Origin: a virus
Length of the DNA stretch: 28,051 nt
IMG/VR virus record: IMGVR_UViG_3300034198_014719
Span: 1 to 28,051 of that record
Reading direction: 5' to 3' (one strand)
Made by a program: the position numbers and the translations under genes
The notes under the pieces: model-generated
Seen by the model: only the letters and a program-made list of their open reading frames with translations
Database searches by the model: none
What the model was told of the DNA's origin: nothing
Shown: positions 1 to 5,629 of the stretch, one piece after another
How positions within the stretch are numbered: the first letter of the stretch is position 1
How the letters are laid out: every line of letters starts with the position of its first letter

Positions 1-43
1 CTGGCTTTCCATACTTCTCAATGATTTGTTTTGTGGTCATCAT
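1..43 (-). CDS. 5' end of the M15 endolysin gene (duplicate copy cut by window edge)
   Basis: The first 14 codons of the peptidase gene that is complete at 27540-28007, present again only because the contig ends overlap. The ATG is at 43-41 and overlaps the TGA of the upstream gene (42-40). It is not a second gene. Confidence 0.9.
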   Translation of the reverse strand, partial: MMTTKQIIEKYGKP

Positions 44-87
44 TTGTCTTGTGATTTGTAGGTTTCAAGGTAGTACTCCATAGAGTC
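1..87. repeat. Direct terminal repeat, left copy (circular contig overlap)
   Basis: Bases 1-87 are identical to 27965-28051. Reading frames continue through the joint: the small gene ending at 40 and the endolysin starting at 43 (=28007) keep their usual ATGA overlap in both copies. An exact short repeat of this kind is what an assembler leaves at the ends of a circular or circularly permuted molecule, so it is probably not a biological terminal repeat. The unit genome is 27,964 bp. Confidence 0.93.
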
Positions 88-237
88 AATTCGATCACGG
101 GCAACTTCACCATGACAGAAAGCTCTTCTAATTTGTTCTATCTCCATTTGTTTAGCTTGTACAAAATCTTGTCTTGTTAATTTACCTTCTGAATGGTAAT
201 ATTGCTCTTGTAGCCATTCCACAGCTGTCTGTCTCAT
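40..237 (-). CDS. Small conserved phage protein, function unknown (65 aa)
   Basis: A 65-residue acidic, helical protein. It begins MRQTAVEWLQEQ and has an 'F.QAK.MEIEQI..A' segment around residues 25-40 and a 'YYLETY' C-terminus. This architecture (TAVEWL start, QAKxME helix, YYxET end) is familiar from many small proteins of Bacteroidota phages and prophages; no function is established to my knowledge. Its start overlaps the stop of the 91-aa gene by ATGA (237/234), and its own TGA overlaps the endolysin ATG, so it is the last gene of the early block and is translationally coupled across the contig junction. Confidence 0.85.
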   Translation of the reverse strand: MRQTAVEWLQEQYYHSEGKLTRQDFVQAKQMEIEQIRRAFCHGEVARDRIDSMEYYLETYKSQDK

Positions 238-509
238 CTCATTTGTTTTTGATAGTCATCATACAGCTCATCCAGTCCTTTGCCTTCAAAGCTCTTCTTT
301 GCTTCTCTGAAGCCAGCCTTGAAAGCTTCTCTCTTCTCCTGATCAATCTGGTGATCAGCAATGTGAAGAAGCACTGACTTGATTCTCTGAAGTGAATACA
401 TGCAGAAGTCTTTTGGCCTGAATTCTGGATCTTCCAGTGGCCATGTCTGTGACATCTTCATCTCTCTGGCAATCTGATTGCTCAGCTCTTCAAGTGCTTT
501 GCTCTTCAT
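234..509 (-). CDS. Hypothetical protein (91 aa)
   Basis: A 91-residue charged, predicted all-helical protein with no domain I recognise. It begins MKSKALEELSNQIARE and has a lysine/glutamate-rich second half (AFKAGFREAKKSFEGKG). It is joined by ATGA overlaps to the 266-aa gene before it (509/506) and the 65-aa gene after it, so all three are probably made from one message. The position at the end of the replication block suggests an accessory early function, but nothing in the sequence defines it. Confidence 0.8.
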   Translation of the reverse strand: MKSKALEELSNQIAREMKMSQTWPLEDPEFRPKDFCMYSLQRIKSVLLHIADHQIDQEKREAFKAGFREAKKSFEGKGLDELYDDYQKQMR

Positions 510-1306
510 TCAAATATGTCTTTTGTGGTCATTGCATCTTCATTGTTTTGATCTTTCCAGATTGATGCTGAAGATGGTCTCTTGTATTCAATTGCCCATG
601 GAGTGTATTGCATGGAAGCAATCCAGTGATCTTTGTCCACTGGCTTGAAGAAGCTGATCCTTGTCCTGATCTCTTCTTCTGATTTAAACTGATCAAAGAA
701 GAGCTTGCAAGCATAAGCTGAAGCTGTTGCATTGCTGGCAATTGGATCATCAGACTTTGGATTGTACACGAAAGAATGAAAGATGCTTTGCTCAGCTTTC
801 TTGGCTTCATTCAAGCACCAGTCAACTTGCTTCTTGCTGAGCTCATAGCCGAGGAAGTCATAGATGGTCTTGTATGTGATTGATCCAAAGTCAAAGAACT
901 TGGACATATCTCTTCTCTCTTCATTGTATTGTCTGAAGGAGGAGATCACCCATGCTTTTTTCTGATCTGAGCTGTACTTGATGTCCTTCTTCTCCATAGA
1001 TGTCTGGTGGATGTTTTGAGCTTCAGCTTTTTTGAATCTGATCAGATATTGAGAGATCCAGTTCATGATGTTCTTGACTGATGGCTTGATGATATCTTGA
1101 GCTTCTCTCCTCCCCATCTTGATGGCTTCAGTGAATTGCTCCTGAGTGATGGATGGATAGATGTAGAGATCATCAATCAATTGATCAGCTTGAGATAGGA
1201 ATGTCCTTTCATCTGGCTGATTGATTCCAAAATAGTCATAGAGATCTGCCAGTGCTTTGATCACAAAATATCTGGCATCTTGCTGGGATAGTTCTTTGAT
1301 CACCAT
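506..1306 (-). CDS. Putative replication-associated protein (266 aa), unknown family
   Basis: A 266-residue protein with two parts. An N-terminal helical region (about 1-90; contains QDARYFVIKALADLYDYFG and a 'QEQFTEAIKMGRREAQDI' stretch) is followed by a longer region with aromatic, charged segments. There is no Walker motif, zinc cluster or helix-turn-helix that I can see. It lies two genes downstream of the iteron-containing initiator, the position of helicase-loader genes (lambda P, 233 aa) in lambdoid phages, and is of similar size. That role is inference from position only. The start overlaps the 88-aa gene by 7 nt and the end overlaps the 91-aa gene by 4 nt. Confidence 0.75.
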   Translation of the reverse strand: MVIKELSQQDARYFVIKALADLYDYFGINQPDERTFLSQADQLIDDLYIYPSITQEQFTEAIKMGRREAQDIIKPSVKNIMNWISQYLIRFKKAEAQNIHQTSMEKKDIKYSSDQKKAWVISSFRQYNEERRDMSKFFDFGSITYKTIYDFLGYELSKKQVDWCLNEAKKAEQSIFHSFVYNPKSDDPIASNATASAYACKLFFDQFKSEEEIRTRISFFKPVDKDHWIASMQYTPWAIEYKRPSSASIWKDQNNEDAMTTKDIFE

Positions 1307-1566
1307 GGATTGAGAATTGATCTTTGAAGTGTTTCAATCTGATCAATCAGATCTTTGTTGATATTAGGCATCAGCTTGAGTCTGAGCTTTGCTTTCTCCA
1401 GAAGTTCAAAGGTCTCTGGAGCTCTTGAGATCAAAGGAGCATACTTGCCTCCCATGGTAGTGAAGAATTGGAGAATTGGCTCATCTGAGCTTGATTCAAA
1501 GATCTTGAGACTTGAGAGCTCTTGATCTGTGCTTCTGGTATTCCAGAAGAATTGATTTGTTTTCAT
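1300..1566 (-). CDS. Hypothetical protein (88 aa)
   Basis: An 88-residue protein, MKTNQFFWNTRST..., with a glycine-containing middle (TTMGGKYAPLISRAPE) and helical C-terminus. Not recognised. It is the first gene downstream of the best Bacteroidota-type promoter in the window (1587-1616), with a leader of about 20 nt that is A-rich and has no Shine-Dalgarno sequence. It overlaps the 266-aa gene by 7 nt. It could therefore head a short transcript covering 1566 to 40 and onward across the junction. Confidence 0.75.
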   Translation of the reverse strand: MKTNQFFWNTRSTDQELSSLKIFESSSDEPILQFFTTMGGKYAPLISRAPETFELLEKAKLRLKLMPNINKDLIDQIETLQRSILNPW

Positions 1567-1586
1567 TTACTTGTGTTTTTGTTTTA

Positions 1587-1616
1587 CAAATATAGTTAGA
1601 TTTTCCCTCTTTGCAA
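1587..1616 (-). promoter_or_regulatory. Candidate Bacteroidota primary-sigma promoter (TTG-N19-TATATTTG)
   Basis: On the minus strand, TTG at 1616-1614 is followed after exactly 19 bases by TATATTTG at 1594-1587. This matches the -33/-7 consensus of Bacteroidota housekeeping promoters (TTTG and TAnnTTTG, spacing about 19-20). The -7 box lies just past and partly over the stop codon of the initiator gene, so it would re-start transcription for the 88-aa gene and everything after it. The match is complete for the -7 element and 3 of 4 for -33. Confidence 0.6.
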
Positions 1617-2315
1617 TAGTGCATCCGCTGGATTTATTCCACCATAGTCATTCTTTTTTCCTTTGCTGAATGATTTTCTGGACAGATTCCAGTTCCTGAA
1701 ATGCTCATTCACTTTGGTGATATTGAAATAAGTGGATGATCCCAGTGATGCATGGCTGATGAATTGATCAATGATCTCTGGCATCTTGTCTCTTGGAATC
1801 TGATTGTGATCAGCGAATCTCAGGAAGTGCTCTTCTTGATCTCTGAATTCCTTTTCAAAAAAAGCAATATCTCTCACTTTATTACTTTCTTCCTTTCTTA
1901 CTTTCTCTCTTTCTTCCTTAATATATATAGGGTTGACACCTGACTTGACACCCCACTTGTCACCCCAGTTGACACCCCACTTGACACCCTCACTGCTACA
2001 TTTTGGAGCAGTGGACACATCATCAGGAATCTCAATATCATCCAGATTGATGACATAGATCTTGATGTTGTTGGTCAGAGATCTTCCAGTGAACTGGAGA
2101 AATCCGACATCTTCCAGAGCTTGGATGTGCCTTGTGATTGCATTTCTGGAGAGACAGATATCAGCTGAGATGTTGGAGATATTGAGATGGAATTGCTCTC
2201 TCTTTTGCTCATTCCAGATCTGTGAGCAATAGCTCCCGAATCCATAGACTGCAAAGGATATTCTTCTGTCATGAAGGAGATCTTTGAGTCTCTTCTGTAT
2301 GTGATAGCCAGTCAT
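1596..2315 (-). CDS. Replication initiator with winged helix-turn-helix and in-gene iterons (239 aa)
   Basis: A DNA-binding replication initiator resembling lambda O in organisation. The N-terminal part (about 30-95) reads as a winged helix-turn-helix: 'ISNISADICLSRNAITRHIQ', then 'LEDVGFLQFTGR' as recognition helix and wing. Residues 108-128 are five four-residue repeats (GVKW, GVNW, GDKW, GVKS, GVNP) encoded by the 12-bp iterons. A Lys/Glu-rich linker follows, then a C-terminal domain with 'YFNITKVNEHFRNW', a pattern seen at the C-termini of phage replication proteins that contact host replisome factors. I chose the ATG at 2315, behind an A-rich leader (AAAACAACA). An upstream in-frame ATG at 2363 would start inside the tRNA-like element. 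Inferred role: binds the iterons in its own gene and recruits the host helicase. Confidence 0.85.
   Translation of the reverse strand: MTGYHIQKRLKDLLHDRRISFAVYGFGSYCSQIWNEQKREQFHLNISNISADICLSRNAITRHIQALEDVGFLQFTGRSLTNNIKIYVINLDDIEIPDDVSTAPKCSSEGVKWGVNWGDKWGVKSGVNPIYIKEEREKVRKEESNKVRDIAFFEKEFRDQEEHFLRFADHNQIPRDKMPEIIDQFISHASLGSSTYFNITKVNEHFRNWNLSRKSFSKGKKNDYGGINPADALLQRGKI
1933..1992 (-). repeat. Five tandem 12-bp iterons: probable replication origin
   Basis: Plus-strand units: TTGACACCTGAC (1933), TTGACACCCCAC (1945), TTGTCACCCCAG (1957), TTGACACCCCAC (1969), TTGACACCCTCA (1981). They are contiguous and exactly in register with codons. Immediately to the left (about 1860-1930) is an A/T-rich, strand-asymmetric tract, polypyrimidine on the plus strand and ending in ATATATATAG, which would suit a DNA unwinding element. 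Iterons plus an AT-rich flank inside the initiator gene is the known layout of the lambda origin within gene O. Confidence 0.75.
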
Positions 2316-2331
2316 TGTTGTTTTTGTTTTG

Positions 2332-2409
2332 ATCTCACAGCTGGAATCGAACCAGCATTTCAATCAGCTCAATTCAATGGCTGAAGGAAAGTCCTTTCTT
2401 CTTGTGAGA
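2332..2409 (-). tRNA. tRNA-like cloverleaf, possibly a degenerate tRNA (GAA anticodon position)
   Basis: This element fills most of the 112-base gap between two genes. Minus-strand reading: 7-bp acceptor stem TCTCACA (2409-2403) pairing with TGTGAGA (2339-2333), extendable by one A-T pair; a D-arm region with AAG/CTT stem and a GG-containing loop; a stem TCAGC/GCTGA in the anticodon position; and a perfect T-arm, GCTGG TTCGATT CCAGC, with the canonical TTCGA loop. No CCA is encoded. The anomaly is the anticodon arm: the stem closes an 11-nt loop (CATTGAATTGA) rather than 7. If C.A and A.G mismatches are allowed, a 7-nt loop TTGAATT would present GAA (Phe) but with U at position 37, which normal tRNAs lack. 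It is either a divergent or decayed tRNA, or a tRNA mimic in the leader of the initiator gene. Confidence 0.55.
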
Positions 2410-2427
2410 TGATGCAAAGATATTCAA

Positions 2428-2643
2428 TCAAGATCCACAGCCAAAGCAATCGAAAGGAGAATCACTTGGTTTGTTCATCTTGTCATTGTTGTAATCACCT
2501 ATCAGTTGCTTAATCCAGTTGATCTCTGATCTGATGTGGAATTGCTCATCTGTCATCTGGCCATTGATCTGATTCTCCAGATGGCTCATGTGCCATTTTA
2601 GATCACTGAGCTCTTTGTCATTTGTCGGTTTCTTGTACTCCAT
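2428..2643 (-). CDS. Hypothetical protein (71 aa), Cys at C-terminus
   Basis: A 71-residue helical protein starting MEYKKPTNDKELSDLKWHM and ending DCFGCGS. Two cysteines three apart (DCFGCGS) might bind metal with a partner, but a single CxxC is not enough to call a zinc site. It overlaps the 127-aa gene by 26 nt and is the last gene before the tRNA-like element. Not recognised. Confidence 0.7.
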   Translation of the reverse strand: MEYKKPTNDKELSDLKWHMSHLENQINGQMTDEQFHIRSEINWIKQLIGDYNNDKMNKPSDSPFDCFGCGS

Positions 2644-3001
2644 TTTCTTCTGTTTTCATGTGATCATTCCATTGCTGGTGAAGTTGTCTGATTGCTTCTT
2701 CAATCACCAGATATTCCGCTGGATGGAAGGTTGCAAGAGCTTTGGTCACAGCATCAATCCCTCTTCCTATGTTCAGCATCAGATCTTCATCATTGTCAAA
2801 GAAGAGAGTGCTGAATGTGTTCAAATAGATGGAGAGCTCAGACTCCAGAGATCTGGAGAGATTCTTGACTTTTTGCTTGTAGAAAGGAGTTGACTTCAAT
2901 TCATCCAGTGCTTCTCCAAGTGCTTGCATGAGACAGATGTTCCTCAAGAGAGCAAGCTTCATCTGCTCCTTGGATTGTTCAGAGATTCCTTGCTTGATCA
3001 T
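2618..3001 (-). CDS. Hypothetical protein (127 aa)
   Basis: A 127-residue predicted all-helical protein. It contains MQALGEALDELKSTPFYKQ and a C-terminal 'RQLHQQWNDHMKTEEN' stretch. No known domain is visible. The ATG overlaps the stop of the 67-aa gene (3001/2998, ATGA). It belongs to the block of small unknown genes between the ERF recombinase and the initiator, so an early role in recombination or replication is possible but unproven. Confidence 0.78.
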   Translation of the reverse strand: MIKQGISEQSKEQMKLALLRNICLMQALGEALDELKSTPFYKQKVKNLSRSLESELSIYLNTFSTLFFDNDEDLMLNIGRGIDAVTKALATFHPAEYLVIEEAIRQLHQQWNDHMKTEENGVQETDK

Positions 3002-3201
3002 GGCATCTGAGTTTTATGGTCATAGACATCATTCAGCTCACAGAACTTCTTCAGAGCTTTCATCAGCTCATCCTGATCTTTCTCTGATAGGAAGACATCA
3101 TTCATGTCTTGATCTTGGATCTTGAGGATTCTGATCTCTCTCAGCCAAGGGATCTCAAAAGTCACTTCAAGATCCCTGAATTCATCATACGTGTGTATCA
3201 T
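2998..3201 (-). CDS. Hypothetical protein (67 aa)
   Basis: A 67-residue acidic protein, MIHTYDEFRDLEVTFEIPW..., with a predicted beta-rich first half and a helical second half (EKDQDELMKALKKFCEL). Not recognised. It starts 7 bases after the stop of the 70-aa gene with an A/T-rich leader and no Shine-Dalgarno sequence, and is coupled to the 127-aa gene by an ATGA overlap. Confidence 0.75.
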   Translation of the reverse strand: MIHTYDEFRDLEVTFEIPWLREIRILKIQDQDMNDVFLSEKDQDELMKALKKFCELNDVYDHKTQMP

Positions 3202-3207
3202 AGTTTT

Positions 3208-3420
3208 TTAAATGTTTCGATATTTTTCTGTCATTCTGATCATCATCTCCATCTTGAGATCTTGATACTCCACAGAGACATTCTTTCTGGAGTGCTTATT
3301 GAAGAATCCATTCATCAGATTCACAATGGATATCATGTAGTTCTCTTTGTCATATCGGCATGACTCAATGGCTTTGATGACATAGTCATAGTCATTCATG
3401 ATTCTCTGGAAAGGACTCAT
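3208..3420 (-). CDS. Hypothetical protein (70 aa)
   Basis: A 70-residue basic, helical protein, MSPFQRIMNDYDYVIKAIES..., with no domain I can name. Its ATG overlaps the TGA of the 158-aa gene (3420/3417). It sits in the uncharacterised block downstream of the ERF gene. Confidence 0.75.
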   Translation of the reverse strand: MSPFQRIMNDYDYVIKAIESCRYDKENYMISIVNLMNGFFNKHSRKNVSVEYQDLKMEMMIRMTEKYRNI

Positions 3421-3893
3421 CTCAGTGTGATTTTGATGGTGGTCTTTGATTTTTTGATTGGAGGAAAGATGATCTCAATTGATCCAGTCTCTTCATCCAC
3501 CAGTTGCATTCTTCCAGTCAAGGACTTCAAGAAGGTCTCAATGGCTTTCTTCTCTTCTTCCAGTGCTTCCATTTGCCAGAGAATGTCATTGTATCTTGGA
3601 TGATTGCATTCAGAGAAGTCATAAGTCACTCCAGATTCCACTCTTTCAGCTCTTGATCCAAAGACATCAGCTTTGCCATTGCTGTACTTGTCCAGCTCAG
3701 TCATGCAAGATTCTTCAGTTTGCTTGATTGCATTCTGGAGAGACTCAATCAAGATCTTTGCCTTGATTCTGAATTCAAGTGGATTGGTCAGTCCGAATTC
3801 CACATTTGAGGAGAGAGCTTCACTCAGAGTCCTCATGCTTTCCTTTCCTGAGAGATTGCTCAGGAGTTCTTCAGTTGTTTTGATGATTTCCAT
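3417..3893 (-). CDS. Conserved phage hypothetical, recombination neighbourhood (158 aa)
   Basis: A 158-residue protein. The centre has 'ESGVTYDFSECNHPRYNDI' followed by a glutamate-rich helix (MEALEEEKKAIETFLKSL) and a beta-type tail ending TTIKITLR. The 'VExGxxYDxSxC' plus 'EEEKKxxExFL' pattern recurs in small proteins near recombinase or nuclease genes of Bacteroidota phages; I know no assigned function. The start lies inside the 3' end of the 151-aa gene (23-nt overlap) behind an A/C-rich leader (AAAACAACAACAATC), the usual leader style in this genome. Confidence 0.78.
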   Translation of the reverse strand: MEIIKTTEELLSNLSGKESMRTLSEALSSNVEFGLTNPLEFRIKAKILIESLQNAIKQTEESCMTELDKYSNGKADVFGSRAERVESGVTYDFSECNHPRYNDILWQMEALEEEKKAIETFLKSLTGRMQLVDEETGSIEIIFPPIKKSKTTIKITLR

Positions 3894-4326
3894 GTTCTTG
3901 ATTGTTGTTGTTTTTGCTGTGTTGTCTTTGTTCTGAGATGTAGAATGGATGAAGCTTCTTGATCTTCAAGTATCTGTTTTTGAATTCTTCCAGCTCCTTT
4001 GGATCAATGGAGACTCCTTCATACTTTCTGGAGATCTTCTGAATCCTGATCCTTTCATAGTCTTCTCTCAATTGCTTCTGATAGGCTTGATCATCTCCTT
4101 CCATGATTCTCTCTCTGTACATCTTTGCAACTTCTGGAAGAGAAGCAATTGACTCAAAAGCATGGATCAGCTGTCTGAGCTTTTTGAAGCTTGGAGCTGA
4201 GTCTGTCATGACATAAGTCATCGGCTCAGTGTATGGCATTGAATTGGCTTTGCAGAACTTTGGCCAGCTCATTGGTCTGTGATTGTACATATCCATGAGC
4301 ACAAGGATTCTTTCTTGCTTGGTCAT
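3871..4326 (-). CDS. Hypothetical protein (151 aa)
   Basis: A 151-residue basic protein, MTKQERILVLMDMYNHRPMSW..., with a long charged helix (YRERIMEGDDQAYQKQLRED) and an Asn/Gln/His-rich disordered tail. No nuclease or HTH motif could be confirmed. It is coupled to the ERF gene by ATGA (4326/4323). The low-complexity tail is partly an effect of the overlapping leader of the next gene. Confidence 0.75.
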   Translation of the reverse strand: MTKQERILVLMDMYNHRPMSWPKFCKANSMPYTEPMTYVMTDSAPSFKKLRQLIHAFESIASLPEVAKMYRERIMEGDDQAYQKQLREDYERIRIQKISRKYEGVSIDPKELEEFKNRYLKIKKLHPFYISEQRQHSKNNNNQEHGNHQNN

Positions 4327-4964
4327 TTGTCTCCGTATTTGATAGCCTTCTTGAATTCTTGAATCTGATCTTCAGTCATGGTGAATTTTGCCTGAGCTTT
4401 CTGGAGGATGTCAAGCTCTCCATTGTTGTATCTCTTCACCATCATGTCCAGAATGTCCTGAGTCATCTCCATCAGCTGAGCTGTCACTGGTGATGCTGGC
4501 GCTGGCTTATTTGCTGGCGCTGTGATTGGCTTTTGAGCTGGCTTGGATGCCTCGGCCTTCTCATGTGTATTTGTGGCATCTGAGTCTTTTGTATCATCAA
4601 TTAGAAGCAATCCTCCAAGAGCATACTTTCTTGCATAGCTTGTGGCTGATCCAGTGATCTGTGATGAGTCCATTCCTTTCTTGATCTCTTCTTCTCTGGC
4701 AAAGGAAGATACTTGAATGCTTTCAGATCCATTGGTGAAGATTGCTGTGGCCTTGACATAGTATCTCTCACCAACATGCTGGAGCTCTTCTGTCAGATAG
4801 ATGGCATGATCCTCTGGAATCAATGGCTTGATAGCTTCAAGGATGTCCTCAGCTGATCTGTGGTAATATCCACCAAACTTGTTCAAATTACTCTTTGGAG
4901 CTTTGAGTCTTTTTTGCAATTCATTCAATCCCTGAATGATATTTGCGGTTTTCTTTGTTGTCAT
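4323..4964 (-). CDS. erf: ERF family single-strand annealing protein (213 aa)
   Basis: A phage recombinase of the ERF superfamily: it binds single-stranded DNA and anneals complementary strands, typically during genome circularisation and recombination-dependent repair. The signature 'GSATSYARKYALGG' (about 105-118) followed by an acidic 'DDTKDSDATN' stretch is the ERF core. A Pro/Ala-rich linker (about 139-160) leads to a C-terminal helical region that may bind a partner. I chose the ATG at 4964, which fits the family N-terminus and clears the upstream stop (4978). The in-frame ATG at 5072 would add 36 residues overlapping the previous gene. Confidence 0.9.
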   Translation of the reverse strand: MTTKKTANIIQGLNELQKRLKAPKSNLNKFGGYYHRSAEDILEAIKPLIPEDHAIYLTEELQHVGERYYVKATAIFTNGSESIQVSSFAREEEIKKGMDSSQITGSATSYARKYALGGLLLIDDTKDSDATNTHEKAEASKPAQKPITAPANKPAPASPVTAQLMEMTQDILDMMVKRYNNGELDILQKAQAKFTMTEDQIQEFKKAIKYGDK

Positions 4965-4977
4965 TGTAGGTGCAAAT

Positions 4978-5205
4978 TTATTGAATTTTTTGATTTTCAA
5001 AGAATTTTTTGAGAAGCTGGAAGCTTCTTTCTGAGATCCTTCTTTGATAGAAAGCTTTTTTGTAGGTGACATTTGAGACTGGAAGAGACTTCAGTGAGAT
5101 GTTCTGATCATGTCTGATCCTCTCCCATTCATAGATCATGTCATCTGTGATGAAGACTATCTTCTCACTTGGTCTCCCTCTTTTTGCTGTGAAGATTGTT
5201 GTCAT
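4978..5205 (-). CDS. Small putative DNA-binding protein (75 aa)
   Basis: A 75-residue basic protein. 'KRGRPSEK' near the N-terminus is AT-hook-like, and 'ISLKSLPVSNVTYKKAFYQR' followed by 'RISERSFQLLKKFF' resembles the helical pattern of a small Xre/Cro-type helix-turn-helix, though the match is loose. The ATG at 5205 is preferred; it overlaps the 55-aa membrane protein by 41 nt. If it binds DNA it is the only visible candidate for an early-region regulator. Confidence in the gene is moderate and in the function low. Confidence 0.65.
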   Translation of the reverse strand: MTTIFTAKRGRPSEKIVFITDDMIYEWERIRHDQNISLKSLPVSNVTYKKAFYQRRISERSFQLLKKFFENQKIQ

Positions 5206-5332
5206 ATTTTTGAGATAGATTGATGATGAATGGAATGATTGACATGATTGCCCAGAATAGATTGTGATCAAGGATTGAGAAGATGATCATGGCCAAAAGC
5301 CAGATTGCCATCAAGATGCTGTGCTTCTTCAT
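5165..5332 (-). CDS. Small membrane protein (55 aa)
   Basis: A short gene of 55 codons plus TGA. The protein has a basic start (MKKHS), two hydrophobic segments (about 6-21 and 25-39; ILMAIWLLAMIIFSIL and WAIMSIIPFII) and a basic, hydrophilic tail. Its ATG overlaps the upstream TGA in the same ATGA arrangement (5332/5329) used by confirmed neighbours, which argues it is real. It is probably an inner-membrane protein; function unknown. Confidence 0.72.
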   Translation of the reverse strand: MKKHSILMAIWLLAMIIFSILDHNLFWAIMSIIPFIINLSQKYDNNLHSKKRETK

Positions 5333-5610
5333 TTGCCTTCTTCTTTTGCTGATTCAACAATCTCCTCCAATAGCCATACTGGAAAATTGGATCTTTCCTG
5401 ATGCATGAATTTGATGACTTGCTCAAGAGCATCAATCATGGCTGGAGCTTTGCTTGCAAGAATGGCATTGTACTTCATCTCAGATGGATTCATCTCTTTG
5501 TCCATGTAGCCGAAATCAGCAATGATGATCTCTTTGCCTTGGCTGTCTTTTGAATAGATTTCAGCTACTCCACCGAAATACCATTCAGTCTGTGTGAATT
5601 GTGCTTTCAT
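5329..5610 (-). CDS. Phage hypothetical, Ea22-like C-terminal motif (93 aa)
   Basis: A 93-residue protein with a beta-rich N-terminal half (WYFGGVAEIYSKDSQGKEII) and a helix 'YNAILASKAPAMIDALEQVI'. This helix matches the 'NAxLIaxAPelLeaLe' motif common to many small early phage proteins (Ea22-type and relatives) of unknown function. I chose the ATG at 5610 behind an A-rich leader; an upstream in-frame ATG at 5643 overlaps the previous gene. The stop overlaps the 55-aa membrane protein. Confidence 0.8.
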   Translation of the reverse strand: MKAQFTQTEWYFGGVAEIYSKDSQGKEIIIADFGYMDKEMNPSEMKYNAILASKAPAMIDALEQVIKFMHQERSNFPVWLLEEIVESAKEEGK

Positions 5611-5629
5611 TGTTTCTGATTTGTTTTTT

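Noticed and set aside
1-87. Biological direct terminal repeats (DTR-type packaging)
   Set aside because: 87 bp is short for packaged terminal repeats, and an exact assembler-scale overlap is the simpler explanation; read coverage would be needed to say otherwise.
1752-1943. Plus-strand frame over the polypyrimidine tract
   Set aside because: Ser/Phe/Leu low-complexity translation created by the A/T-rich origin flank.
1933-1992. Tandem repeats as a CRISPR array
   Set aside because: Units are 12 bp, contiguous and without spacers, and they are in coding frame; iterons explain them.
4490-4530. Repeated GCTGGCGCTG-type sequence in the ERF gene as an operator
   Set aside because: It encodes the Pro/Ala linker (PAPAS, APANK), so codon repetition explains it.
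4978-5205. Lysogeny repressor
   Set aside because: The helix-turn-helix match is loose, and there is no integrase, excisionase or divergent promoter region in the complete genome.
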